NCBI GenBank assembly: GCA_021817655.1
Contig: JAKAGE010000002.1
Span: forward strand, 1-30,250
Origin: a bacterium
GTDB lineage: Bacteria; Patescibacteriota; Minisyncoccia; UBA6257; 2-01-FULL-56-20
Reading direction: 5' to 3'
Length of the DNA: 30,250 bases
Shown: positions 14,801 to 21,567 of the stretch, piece after piece
Layout: the number at the start of each line of letters is the position of its first letter
How positions within the stretch are numbered: the stretch's first letter is position 1
The notes under the pieces: generated by a model
Seen by the model: only the letters and a program-made list of their open reading frames with translations
Databases searched by the model: none
What the model was told of the DNA's origin: nothing
Program-made: the position numbers and the translations under genes

Positions 14801-15436
14801 ATGGATAATAAAGCAAAAAGCGGGAGCCTTTCGGTCGCTTCGGGCAGGAATTTCGGAGGAAGTGCCGAAAAGGAGCTCGAGCAGAAGAAGCAGAAACATC
14901 GGGAGCGCGCGCGGGCCTATTACCTCCACAACAAGGCGCATGTTCTCGAAAAAGCGAAGGCCCGCTATCGCCAGAGGCGGGAATCGCAGAAGAAGGCAGA
15001 AGAGCAGAAACGGGCAGAAGGGCAGAAAACACCGGCAAGCACAGGGGGTGTTATAGGCGTTCCAAAAGGGATCGGAAAGGCAGAGGTGCCGAAAAAATAC
15101 GAAGGGCCGCCGCTGCTTCGGGTACTCGAGTTTGTAGCTGATAAGTTGGCGGCGCAACAAGCGAAAGCGGAGCCTGCACTTCTCGCGCCTCAAAGCGCGG
15201 AGAATGTCGGCAACGAGGATGGGCAATGGGGCCAATGGGCCATACAGTCGGCCCCGAGCAAACAGTCCGAGTATGAAAGGTACATGCGCGAACGGGAAGG
15301 ACAAAAGATGGCGGCGCCTCCGCCTCCTCCACCGCCTCCGCCGGGATTCAGGAATTTCGACATGGGCAACGGGAAGATAATCCACGTTCGGATTTCGCCG
15401 GAGTCGTCACCGGGAAAGCTGGAAAAAAAGGTTTGA
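14801..15436 (+). CDS. Charged, low-complexity protein with a nine-proline run
   Basis: 211 residues. A Lys/Arg/Glu/Gln-rich helix (about 20-75, with KHRERARAYYLHNKAHVLEKAKARYRQRR in two halves) resembles the basic helical repeats found next to phage HNH or primase-type domains. Then come a short hydrophobic helix (LLRVLEFVADKLAAQQ), a run of nine prolines near residue 173, and a conserved tail GFRNFDMGNGKIIHVRISPE. There is no signal peptide. Function unknown; nucleic acid binding is plausible from the charge. The tail is copied in degraded form at 17286. It ends 19 nt before the methylase ATG and may be co-transcribed with it. Confidence 0.6.
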   Translation: MDNKAKSGSLSVASGRNFGGSAEKELEQKKQKHRERARAYYLHNKAHVLEKAKARYRQRRESQKKAEEQKRAEGQKTPASTGGVIGVPKGIGKAEVPKKYEGPPLLRVLEFVADKLAAQQAKAEPALLAPQSAENVGNEDGQWGQWAIQSAPSKQSEYERYMREREGQKMAAPPPPPPPPPGFRNFDMGNGKIIHVRISPESSPGKLEKKV

Positions 15437-15448
15437 AAAAGTTATCAT
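15420..15448 (+). promoter_or_regulatory. Putative leaderless promoter of the DpnA-like methylase
   Basis: TGGAAA at 15420-15425, a 17-bp spacer, and TATCAT at 15443-15448, ending 7 nt before the ATG at 15456. The -35 is weak. Confidence 0.4.
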
Positions 15449-15455
15449 TCTAAAC

Positions 15456-16373
15456 ATGCCAGTTGCCACCTCCACAAAAACAGTCAAAAAGAACCCCGTT
15501 CGCAAGGGGAAAAAGAAGTCAAGCAAATCTTTAGAAAAACTTAATGGTGTTTTTGGTAAACTGGGCGGGCAAACTATGACCGCCCCATATTATCGAACAG
15601 ACCATTTTGTGCTTTTCAACGAAGATTCGCTGAAAATTTTGGATCAGCTGCCGGAAAATTCGGTGGATATGGTTTTTGCCGATCCACCGTACAACTTGTC
15701 GAATGGCGGCTTTACCGTCCATGCCGGACGGATGGTGAGCGTGAATAAAGGGGATTGGGATAAGAGCAACGGGTTCGAGGGGGATTATCAGTTTCATTAC
15801 AAGTGGCTCTCCGCGGCGAAGCGCGTCTTAAAGCCGGGCGGCAGCTTGTGGGTGAGCGGCACCTATCACTCCATCTACCAATGCGGCCACGCGATTCAGG
15901 CATTGGGATTCCATATTTTGAACGACATCGCGTGGTTCAAGCCGAACGCCGCTCCGAATTTGAGTTGCCGATTTTTCACCGCGAGCCATGAGACGTTGAT
16001 TTGGGCGCGTAAAGAAAAAAAAGCGAAGCACACGTTTAACTATGAGCTGATGAAAAACGGGCAATGGACTGGCGACTTCTTGAAAAAGCCAGAAACGCAG
16101 ATGCGCTCCGTCTGGGCAATCGGCACGCCGAAACCGGATGAAAAAAAGTTTGGTAAACATCCGACGCAAAAACCGCTCGAACTGCTGAACCGCATCGTGC
16201 TCGCGAGCACGAATAAGGGGGATCTGATCATCGATCCTTTTGCCGGAAGCTCGACGACAGGTATCGCCGCCAATCTTCACGGCAGAAACTTTGTCGGTAT
16301 TGATACCGAAAAAAAGTTTTTAGACCTCTCGATTAAGAGGTTTGAGGACCTGAATAAGGGGCAATTAGTTTAG
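15456..16373 (+). CDS. DpnA-like adenine-specific DNA methyltransferase
   Basis: 305 residues; transfers a methyl group from SAM to adenine N6. Catalytic motif D76-P-P-Y79 in DMVFADPPYNLSNGG comes before the SAM-binding FAGSSTTG (near 260), the order of the beta class. Extensive likeness to M.DpnA of the DpnII system is visible: LSNGG...VSVNKGDWDK, LKPGGSLWVSGTYHSIY, NAAPNLSCRFFTASHETLIWARK and GKHPTQKPLELLNRIVLAST. GATC is therefore the probable target; DpnA itself also methylates single-stranded DNA. About 40 Lys-rich residues precede the region that aligns with DpnA; ATG 15576 (MTAPYYRTDHF) is the alternative start. It converges on and overlaps by 4 nt the minus-strand gene pair that includes a likely nuclease. 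Confidence 0.93.
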   Translation: MPVATSTKTVKKNPVRKGKKKSSKSLEKLNGVFGKLGGQTMTAPYYRTDHFVLFNEDSLKILDQLPENSVDMVFADPPYNLSNGGFTVHAGRMVSVNKGDWDKSNGFEGDYQFHYKWLSAAKRVLKPGGSLWVSGTYHSIYQCGHAIQALGFHILNDIAWFKPNAAPNLSCRFFTASHETLIWARKEKKAKHTFNYELMKNGQWTGDFLKKPETQMRSVWAIGTPKPDEKKFGKHPTQKPLELLNRIVLASTNKGDLIIDPFAGSSTTGIAANLHGRNFVGIDTEKKFLDLSIKRFEDLNKGQLV

Positions 16374-16717
16374 CTCTTAAGTGCCTCATTCATACCGCGC
16401 TCCGTTTCCGGTGTTTTTGCTATGATCGGAATATTTAATTGGCGTGCCAAATCAACTTCCGCCCTCATCCCCTCGGAAATCCTATTTCCGAAAAGCCAAA
16501 GTTCATCAATATATTTCCTATGGAAACATTCAAGATTGGCTAAAACGCCAAGCTCCCGATCTTCCTTCACGGTGTCATCGAGATATTGAAGTGAAACGAG
16601 ATACGGCGCGACTGGAATCAGATCCTTGCTGTGTATTTCCTCGCAAATCGCCAGCACCTTCTTAACGTTTTCTTGAATGTCGCCTGCAATGGGATGGGCA
16701 ATAAAGACAGTTTTCAT
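16370..16717 (-). CDS. Nucleoside 2-deoxyribosyltransferase-like protein (DUF4406 type)
   Basis: 115 residues. MKTVFIAHPIAGDIQENVKKVL, IPVAPYLVSLQYLDD, and YIDELWLFGNRISEGMRAEVDLARQLNIPII match the small Rossmann-like fold of nucleoside 2-deoxyribosyltransferases and DUF4406; the Glu in GMRAEVDLA is at the position of the family's catalytic or substrate-contacting residue. It would act on (deoxy)nucleotides or related ligands. It overlaps the upstream nuclease gene by 4 nt (ATGA), so the two form an operon, and its end overlaps the end of the convergent methylase gene. Related folds occur in phage and defence contexts. The precise activity is unknown. Confidence 0.75.
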   Translation of the reverse strand: MKTVFIAHPIAGDIQENVKKVLAICEEIHSKDLIPVAPYLVSLQYLDDTVKEDRELGVLANLECFHRKYIDELWLFGNRISEGMRAEVDLARQLNIPIIAKTPETERGMNEALKS

Positions 16718-17241
16718 TTTGCTTTTGGAAGCGGTAGGCCGAGGACATCAAGCGGCAGGGTTTGGAAATAATAATGGCAGCCGACCTCAAGAATATAGGC
16801 GAGCGTGTCTTTATATTCCGGCTTTTTGAACCAATCGCTCAAAACGTAAATGAATTCAACATCAATATCGAGCGGTTTAAAGAGCTTCTGATACTGTTTT
16901 TTCTTGTAGTCGCATGTTTGTAATTTTTCATCCACCGACCCGGCGACTTCCTGGAATTTTATCTCGATGACGAAAACTTTTTTCTGGCCTTCGATATAGA
17001 GGGCTTCGTCTGGCAATAATTTTTTAGAAATGATAGTTCGGAAATCAACGCCGTGCTTTTCCAAGAAAGCATAGAGGCGGTGTTTGCTGATGCTGATGGC
17101 CACTTCTTTTCTGTCATAGAGTACGGCGGCATCGTTGACGGAATATCCGGGCGTCGTTGCGAAAACGGCCAACAGGTTCACCCGATCTTCGAAATCGAGC
17201 CCGACCCGCGTATTTGCACCGCCGATGCCGTCTTTAATCAT
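16714..17241 (-). CDS. PD-(D/E)xK nuclease, probable restriction endonuclease
   Basis: 175 residues, soluble. LLPDEALYIEGQKKVFVIEIKF contains P77-D78 ... E93-I-K95, the classic PD-(D/E)xK layout with 14 residues between, and an N-terminal helix supplies another acidic residue (E18 in GLDFEDRVNLL). The following QEVAGSVDEKLQTCDYKKKQYQKL continues the conserved core after the K. The position, opposing a DpnA-like methylase, suggests a type II restriction endonuclease; I cannot match it to DpnII, and the recognition site is inferred, not read. It heads a two-gene operon with the deoxyribosyltransferase-like protein. An extended -10 ends 6 nt before its ATG. Confidence 0.75.
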   Translation of the reverse strand: MIKDGIGGANTRVGLDFEDRVNLLAVFATTPGYSVNDAAVLYDRKEVAISISKHRLYAFLEKHGVDFRTIISKKLLPDEALYIEGQKKVFVIEIKFQEVAGSVDEKLQTCDYKKKQYQKLFKPLDIDVEFIYVLSDWFKKPEYKDTLAYILEVGCHYYFQTLPLDVLGLPLPKAK

Positions 17242-17247
17242 GTTTTA

Positions 17248-17256
17248 ATTCTATCA
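17248..17256 (-). promoter_or_regulatory. Extended -10 promoter (TGATAGAAT) of the nuclease operon
   Basis: On the minus strand TG-A-TAGAAT occupies 17256-17248 and ends 6 nt before the ATG at 17241, so the mRNA would be leaderless. No -35 is visible. Confidence 0.5.
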
Positions 17257-17285
17257 CGTTTATCATCGGTGTTGGGATGCAGGGC

Positions 17286-17366
17286 GACATGGGCAACTGG
17301 AGGGTAATCCACGTGCGGATTTCCTCGGAGCCGTCTTTCGCAAGCCTAGCGCCGCAGGAAGATTGA
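17286..17366 (+). pseudogene. Degraded copy of the C-terminal tail of the 14801 gene
   Basis: This stretch reads DMGNWRVIHVRISSEPSFAS and on to a TGA. The intact gene ends DMGNGKIIHVRISPESSPGK..., with closely similar DNA as well. Similarity begins sharply at the GAC codon. Both copies end a short way before a gene with a leaderless promoter. It could be a relic of a duplication, or a 25-residue peptide starting at the ATG 17289. Confidence 0.6.
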
Positions 17367-17390
17367 TGTTTGCCGGAAGCGGCATACAAT
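17363..17390 (+). promoter_or_regulatory. Leaderless promoter of the zinc-ribbon gene
   Basis: TTGATG at 17363-17368, a 16-bp spacer, and TACAAT at 17385-17390, ending 6 nt before the ATG at 17397. Confidence 0.5.
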
Positions 17391-17396
17391 TGAAGC

Positions 17397-17669
17397 ATGG
17401 AGAGAGAGAATAAACTCATACGTTGCCCGAAGTGCGGCACGCCACTCGCGGAAGTTCAGGGAAACAACATGGAGTTTTTGAAGCATCAGGGCGGCAAAAC
17501 GGTACGCGTCAAGGTTCGCGTGCGGCACGATGCTGGGGGCCGCTTCGACATAGACTGCGATAACTGCGGTGCCGGTGGCGGTTTTTCGTTCGGACGGGCA
17601 CGGAAAACGCTCCCGATGAAGTACGAGGTAAAGCCCGCGCCACCCTCCGAACCCCCTGTGGATAAGTAG
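17397..17669 (+). CDS. Small zinc-ribbon protein (Com-like)
   Basis: 90 residues. Two CxxC knuckles, CPKCGTPLAEVQGN near residue 10 and CDNCG near 54, form a four-cysteine zinc ribbon. The first knuckle (IRCPKCGTPLAEV) resembles the Com translational regulator of phage Mu and related phage proteins. The middle is basic (KTVRVKVRVRHDAGGR), suiting RNA or DNA binding. It lies at the left edge of the gene group that includes the ParB-methylase and the recombinase, so it is probably part of that mobile element. The codons near its end contain a perfect DnaA-box sequence (TGTGGATAA, 17657-17665). Confidence 0.7.
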   Translation: MERENKLIRCPKCGTPLAEVQGNNMEFLKHQGGKTVRVKVRVRHDAGGRFDIDCDNCGAGGGFSFGRARKTLPMKYEVKPAPPSEPPVDK

Positions 17670-17672
17670 GGA

Positions 17673-17701
17673 TTGTAGTCCGAAAGCGCGAGTGGTATGA
17701 T
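17673..17701 (+). promoter_or_regulatory. Promoter of a short RNA or of the methylase leader
   Basis: TTGTAG at 17673-17678, a 17-bp spacer, and TATGAT at 17696-17701, immediately after the stop codon of the zinc-ribbon gene. The predicted start is about 17708. Confidence 0.55.
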
Positions 17702-17707
17702 CTAAGT

Positions 17708-17780
17708 ACAAGTTAATCGAGCATCGCCTGGAACGCCCAGGCATATACCTACGAGGGTGGGTATGTGCCTGGGCGTTTTT
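17708..17780 (+). ncRNA. Short transcript ending in a very strong intrinsic terminator (sRNA or attenuator)
   Basis: The 18-nt arms AACGCCCAGGCATATACC (17732-17749) and GGTATGTGCCTGGGCGTT (17760-17777) pair with one G.U wobble around a 10-nt loop and run into TTTTT (17776-17780). With the promoter just upstream this gives a discrete RNA of about 73 nt. It lies 45 nt before the ParB-methylase ATG (17826) with no further promoter visible in between, so it may instead be a transcription attenuator of that gene. Confidence 0.6.
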
Positions 17781-17825
17781 CGTTATATGCCCTCAAAAAA
17801 GAGTCAAAAACGCAGAAAAAATATC

Positions 17826-19292
17826 ATGACAAAAAAGTTATCCTCGGCAAGGCTCGTCTGGCGGACCGAAAAACGGAAAGTGTCGGATTTGGTCTCGAAT
17901 CCGCGGAATCCGCGCACGATTACCGACAAACAGAAGAAGGAGCTCGAAACGTCGCTCCGCAAGTTCAATCTCGCGGAGATTCCGGCCGTGGACGCGGACG
18001 GGAAGATCGTGGCGGGGAACATGAGAATAGCGGCCTTGCGGCAGCTGGGCAGGGGAGATGAATTGATCGACGTACGTGTCCCTAGTCGCAAGCTCACGGA
18101 GAAGGAGTATGACGAGTACGCGCTCCGGAGCAACCGGAACGTCGGGGAATGGGATTGGAAGCGCCTCACAGGCTACGGCGAGGATCTCCTCAGATCGTCG
18201 GGCTTTACGGAAGACGACCTGGACATCGCGTTCGGGCTTGACTACGCGGAGGATTTCGACGCGGGGGCAGAACGGAAAAAACTGCTGAAAGGCGCGGAGC
18301 TCCGGACGAAAGTCGGTCAGGTGTGGCGGTTGGGGGATCACAAGCTGGCCGTCGGGGACGCGACGGACCGCACGGTGTGGCAGCGGCTGATGGGCAAGGA
18401 GAAGTTCGATTTCATGCAGGTGGATCCTCCATATCGGTTGGCATATAACGCGAAGCGCGCGCGGATCGTGCGGACGAAGGACGGCAGGAAGCTGAAGCGC
18501 GAACGGGAATACGACGTCGTGGGGAGCACGGACCGGATGGGAGCCTTCAGGTTCGGTGTAAAGGGAAATCGTTCGTACGAGGGGGTTGAGATGAAACGCG
18601 GCGTGCCGGAGTACGGTGAGTGGCTCGGGATTGCCAAAGACTACGGGAACCCCACCGCGTCGAACGTCATGGTGTTCGAGAACTGGAAGAATATCCGCGG
18701 CCTCTGGGATGCGATCGAGAAATATTGGAAGGTGAAGAACATGGTCGTGTGGCACACCCCGAACCGCCACCAGGGATACATGCGCCCCGACACCTTCTAT
18801 AGCAAATACGACATCGCCCTTTACGGCGAGCGCGGCAAAGTCGCGGAGAACGATGTCCCCGAAGAGGAGTTCGAAGCATATTTCCTCGAGAAGGGGCGGA
18901 AGATGATCGAATCGTACGAGGTCGCGCTCTACGGCCGCGCCGGATCGCGAACCGACATCGACAAGGATTCGAAAAAGCAGAAATGGGGCAAGGTGACCGA
19001 CCACGTGACCGCGAATGTTTCAAGCATGGCCGAGAACGGCCAGAATATCGTGTTCGGCGCGAAGCCGATCGTGGTCCTCGCCCCGTATATGAAGGCCCTG
19101 AGCCCCCGCGGAGGGATCGTCGTGGACCCCTTCGTGGGCAGCGGGAGTACCATCATCTGCGCGGAGATCCTGAAGCGGCAGTGCAGGGCCATCGAACTTG
19201 GGCCCTTGAACGCGGAGGTCGCCCTGCGGCGGTGGGAGAAATTCACGGGCAGAAAGGCCGAAAGAATAGCTGGGCCCCGCGCCTCATCGTGA
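17826..19292 (+). CDS. ParB-domain DNA adenine methyltransferase
   Basis: 488 residues. The N-terminal 120 residues form a ParB/sulfiredoxin-like domain (VSDLVSNPRNPRTI, GKIVAGNMRIAALRQLG). The rest is a beta-class N6-adenine methylase with D200-PPY and a C-terminal DPFVGSGST (from D434) for SAM binding. Such ParB-methylase fusions are common on phages and integrated elements, where they modify element DNA. The ATG at 17826 (MTKKLSSARLVW) is preferred; an in-frame ATG at 17787 (MPSKKSQK) is also possible. It follows a strong terminator hairpin, suggesting attenuation. The next gene begins on its stop codon (TGATG), so the two are translationally coupled. The recognition sequence is unknown. 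Confidence 0.9.
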   Translation: MTKKLSSARLVWRTEKRKVSDLVSNPRNPRTITDKQKKELETSLRKFNLAEIPAVDADGKIVAGNMRIAALRQLGRGDELIDVRVPSRKLTEKEYDEYALRSNRNVGEWDWKRLTGYGEDLLRSSGFTEDDLDIAFGLDYAEDFDAGAERKKLLKGAELRTKVGQVWRLGDHKLAVGDATDRTVWQRLMGKEKFDFMQVDPPYRLAYNAKRARIVRTKDGRKLKREREYDVVGSTDRMGAFRFGVKGNRSYEGVEMKRGVPEYGEWLGIAKDYGNPTASNVMVFENWKNIRGLWDAIEKYWKVKNMVVWHTPNRHQGYMRPDTFYSKYDIALYGERGKVAENDVPEEEFEAYFLEKGRKMIESYEVALYGRAGSRTDIDKDSKKQKWGKVTDHVTANVSSMAENGQNIVFGAKPIVVLAPYMKALSPRGGIVVDPFVGSGSTIICAEILKRQCRAIELGPLNAEVALRRWEKFTGRKAERIAGPRASS

Positions 19293-19600
19293 TGGCCGCA
19301 CCCTTCGGGAACAAGAACGCCGCGGGGAACAGGGGAGGCGGACGGAAGTCCGCGTACCAGGAGTATGCCGACGCCGAACTCCTCCACGAGATGTTTTTCG
19401 GCGAGATCTCGCGCGAGGAGGTGCAGAAGAAGCTCGCGTCGGGCAAGTACTCTTTAAAAGACCTTTTCGTTTCGAAGGCGTTCGCGGGCAACGATCGGGC
19501 GCTCCTCGCCCTCTTCCACAAGGCCTTCCCGGACGAGCCGCCCGCCGAGAAGCGTCCTGGCAAGAAGAAGGGCGCGGCCTTCCGCGACGGAAATAGATAA
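19292..19600 (+). CDS. Small GNKNA-motif protein, possibly phage terminase small subunit-like
   Basis: 102 residues. The start MAAPFGNKNAAGNRGGGRKSAYQ resembles the N-terminus of phage terminase small subunits and related HTH proteins (GNKNA.GN.GGR). A charged helical middle (HEMFFGEISREEVQKKLASG, YSLKDLFVSKAFAGNDRALLALFHK) and a Lys-rich tail follow. The ATG shares one base with the stop codon of the ParB-methylase. No large terminase, portal or capsid gene lies nearby, so the packaging role is doubtful; it could instead be a DNA-binding partner of the methylase. Confidence 0.6.
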   Translation: MAAPFGNKNAAGNRGGGRKSAYQEYADAELLHEMFFGEISREEVQKKLASGKYSLKDLFVSKAFAGNDRALLALFHKAFPDEPPAEKRPGKKKGAAFRDGNR

Positions 19601-19607
19601 TGGGGCC

Positions 19608-20123
19608 ATGAAAACCGACGCGCACAATCCTGCATTCGCCATCCCACACGCGTTCTTCGATTTGTTCGCAAACCGGTACTCTGCCGCCGAGTCCCTCTAT
19701 TATATCCTCCTCCGGAAGCTCATCTCCCGATCGGCGGATCCGAACGGCTGGGCGCTCCTGCATGATGCCGCAGGCCCCACGGCGTTACAGGGAAGCCCAA
19801 CCTTCGCCTTCTACGGTATTTCCGCGCGGACCTGCAAAAGCGCCCGCAAAAAACTTCTGGCGGACGGACTGATCGCGACGCGGTACGCCCGCAATCGCAA
19901 AGGCCACCGGATCGGGACGGAATACCGGCTCGTTGACGAAGGGTTTTTGAAAGCGCCGAAGGCAATCCATCAGGCGATTTTGGGGCGGCTCGGAAACGAA
20001 GGGGCAAACGGCGGCTTTGCGCAAAAAGAGCGGCCCTTGGGGGCCTTTTCGGGGATTCCAGAGGGACCAAGGGGCGGGGACGGCCCGGCGCTGGACAAGG
20101 AGGGGATTACGCGGCTTGGTTGA
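19608..20123 (+). CDS. Winged-helix protein, possible replication/regulatory protein of the mobile element
   Basis: 171 residues. A helix-rich N-terminus (SAAESLYYILLRKLISRSADPNGW) is followed by YGISARTCKSARKKLLADGLIATRYARNRKGHRIGTEYRLV, a helix-turn-helix plus wing typical of phage/plasmid replication initiator-like DNA-binding domains. The C-terminal 40 residues are Gly-rich and disordered. A GATAAT sequence (19596-19601) ends 6 nt before the ATG, but it overlaps the previous gene's stop and has no -35; co-transcription with the preceding genes is as likely. It ends 3 nt before the recombinase ATG. Confidence 0.65.
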   Translation: MKTDAHNPAFAIPHAFFDLFANRYSAAESLYYILLRKLISRSADPNGWALLHDAAGPTALQGSPTFAFYGISARTCKSARKKLLADGLIATRYARNRKGHRIGTEYRLVDEGFLKAPKAIHQAILGRLGNEGANGGFAQKERPLGAFSGIPEGPRGGDGPALDKEGITRLG

Positions 20124-20126
20124 GGT

Positions 20127-21089
20127 ATGGAAAAAATATCAAAAGTGAAGGACCTCTTCCCGGGATACCTCGAATACATGGCGCTCAAGAACCAGGATCC
20201 GAAGACCATCCGGGAGCACAAGCGGTTCCTCGACGGCCCCATCACGGACGCCGTGGGGGACCGCCCCATCGGTTCGCTACTGCTCATCGACGGCGCGAAA
20301 GTGGAAAGCGCCGGGCGCGGCTACGGCGAATACGGGCCGCAGCGGGCGATCGTGACGTTCCGCCGCCTCCTCAGGTACGCCAAGGTGTCCGGCTTCGCGA
20401 CGCCGTTCGACTACCGGGACCTCGAGGTGCCGAAAGTGAAAAGGAAAATGAACGAGGCGTTCCTGCCGGAGGAGTTGGACGAGATCCGCGACGCGTTGAA
20501 TGTCGCCGATCTCGCGGGACTCCGCACGCGGGCGCTCATCGAGGTCCTGCTCGACACCGGGATGCGTATCACGGAGGCCTGCCTCATGAAGAAATCCGGC
20601 ATCGACTGGGAACGGCGCGAAGCGAGGATCGTGAACGCGAAGACGAAGGACGAGGAAAAAGTGTTCTTCACCGACCGGTCGCTCGAATGGCTGAAGAAAT
20701 ACTGGGATGCGCGCAAGGACGACCTCCCGTGGGCCTTCGTGTCCGGCCGCGGGCATCTGCTGCCCACGACCTCCCGCAACTACATCCGCACCCACCTGGA
20801 CAAGAAGCTGCCGGGGGTGCAAAAACATATCAAGCACCACAATTTCAGAAAGACCTTCACGACGACCTTGATCGAGGGCGGCGCGGACATCACCGCCGTC
20901 GCCGACCTCGCCCGCCACAAGTCGCCGCGCACGACGCTCCAGTATTACGCCGCCGTGAACAAGAAGCGCTCCAAGGAGGTGCACCAGCGGGTGCTGAACA
21001 AGATGCTGAACGGGCGCGTGCTCGCGGAGGAATATTTCGAGGAATCGCAGGAACCCGAAAAAGAAAAAGCGAGAAAGCGGATTATCTGA
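20127..21089 (+). CDS. Tyrosine recombinase/integrase
   Basis: 320 residues. An N-terminal SAM-like core-binding domain (about 5-100, VKDLFPGYLEYMALKNQDPKTIREHKRFL) precedes the catalytic domain with R147 (DTGMRITEA), H238-x-x-R241 (HHNFRKTFTTTLIEGG), H264 (LARHKSPRTT) and the nucleophile Y273 or Y274 (LQYYA), all in the usual spacing. It could integrate the surrounding element or act as an XerC/D-like protein, but its company (ParB-methylase, GNKNA protein, two winged-helix proteins) favours an element integrase. I found no tRNA or clear att repeat next to it. The ATG at 20127 follows TGAGGT, one of few purine-rich leaders here. Confidence 0.93.
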   Translation: MEKISKVKDLFPGYLEYMALKNQDPKTIREHKRFLDGPITDAVGDRPIGSLLLIDGAKVESAGRGYGEYGPQRAIVTFRRLLRYAKVSGFATPFDYRDLEVPKVKRKMNEAFLPEELDEIRDALNVADLAGLRTRALIEVLLDTGMRITEACLMKKSGIDWERREARIVNAKTKDEEKVFFTDRSLEWLKKYWDARKDDLPWAFVSGRGHLLPTTSRNYIRTHLDKKLPGVQKHIKHHNFRKTFTTTLIEGGADITAVADLARHKSPRTTLQYYAAVNKKRSKEVHQRVLNKMLNGRVLAEEYFEESQEPEKEKARKRII

Positions 21090-21092
21090 TTC

Positions 21093-21461
21093 ATGTCCGC
21101 CGAAGGGAATGAGCGGAGACAGCGACACCGCAAACAAGCCGTCGAGTGGACGCTCGCTGAGATTCTCGCGCAGCTCATCCGCAACATGGCTCAGCTGAAG
21201 CTCGATCCGATAGAGGTTATCTTCCTCGCGTACCTCTTGACCGCCGACGCCGGATGGAAAGAGGGGAAGCCGGTCGCGTTGCCGCTGCGGGATGTCGAGC
21301 AGGCGACAGGGCTTTCCATCGGGACGATCCACAAGGCGAAGAAGGGGCTGGTTGATAAGGGATTTATGGCGATTCTGAACGTCCGCAATCAGGCGAGGAC
21401 GAACACGTACGACTTATCGCCGATGCGGCAGAGGTTGGACGGCCGTGCAAGCATCTTATAA
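21093..21461 (+). CDS. Winged-helix DNA-binding protein
   Basis: 122 residues. A basic N-terminus (SAEGNERRQRHRKQ) is followed by a domain with LRDVEQATGLSIGTIHKAKKGLVDKGFMAILNVRNQARTNTYDL, a helix-turn-helix with wing like that in phage replication initiators and MarR/GntR-type regulators. It starts 3 nt after the recombinase stop and is the probable last gene of that operon. It may be a regulator of the element; the target is unknown. Hairpins follow its stop codon. Confidence 0.7.
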   Translation: MSAEGNERRQRHRKQAVEWTLAEILAQLIRNMAQLKLDPIEVIFLAYLLTADAGWKEGKPVALPLRDVEQATGLSIGTIHKAKKGLVDKGFMAILNVRNQARTNTYDLSPMRQRLDGRASIL

Positions 21462-21462
21462 T

Positions 21463-21511
21463 GCGGTTCGGACCGCTCGCTGACTTGCCGGAGCGGTGAG
21501 AGTCGTTTTTT
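21463..21511 (+). promoter_or_regulatory. Mutually exclusive hairpins with a late T-run
   Basis: GCGGT (21463-21467) can pair with ACCGC (21472-21476), or ACCGCTC (21472-21478) can pair with GAGCGGT (21491-21497). A run of seven T (21505-21511) follows 7 nt after the second stem, further than in a canonical terminator. It could be a weak terminator after the winged-helix gene or a switch. Confidence 0.35.
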
Positions 21512-21531
21512 ACGCGCTATGGTATTCGTCG

Positions 21532-21561
21532 TTGACAGACAATACCCTCTAGGGGTATTAT
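21532..21561 (+). promoter_or_regulatory. csoR promoter with embedded CsoR-type operator
   Basis: TTGACA (21532-21537), an 18-bp spacer, and TATTAT (21556-21561). The spacer and first bases of the -10 are occupied by the near-palindrome ATACCCTCTAGGGGTAT (21542-21558), the A/T-flanked C-run/G-run pattern bound by CsoR-type regulators. The -10 ends 6 nt before the ATG at 21568. Repressor bound here would occlude RNA polymerase, giving autoregulation. Confidence 0.85.
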
Positions 21562-21567
21562 AGAACC

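Noticed and set aside
17838..19004. A 388-codon open frame on the minus strand
   Set aside because: Antisense to the ParB-methylase gene; Arg/His/Pro-rich and without homology that I can see.
20127..21530. Attachment site repeats flanking the recombinase
   Set aside because: I looked for a direct repeat of more than about 15 nt on both sides of the 17.4-21.5 kb block and found none by eye; a computed search could still find one.
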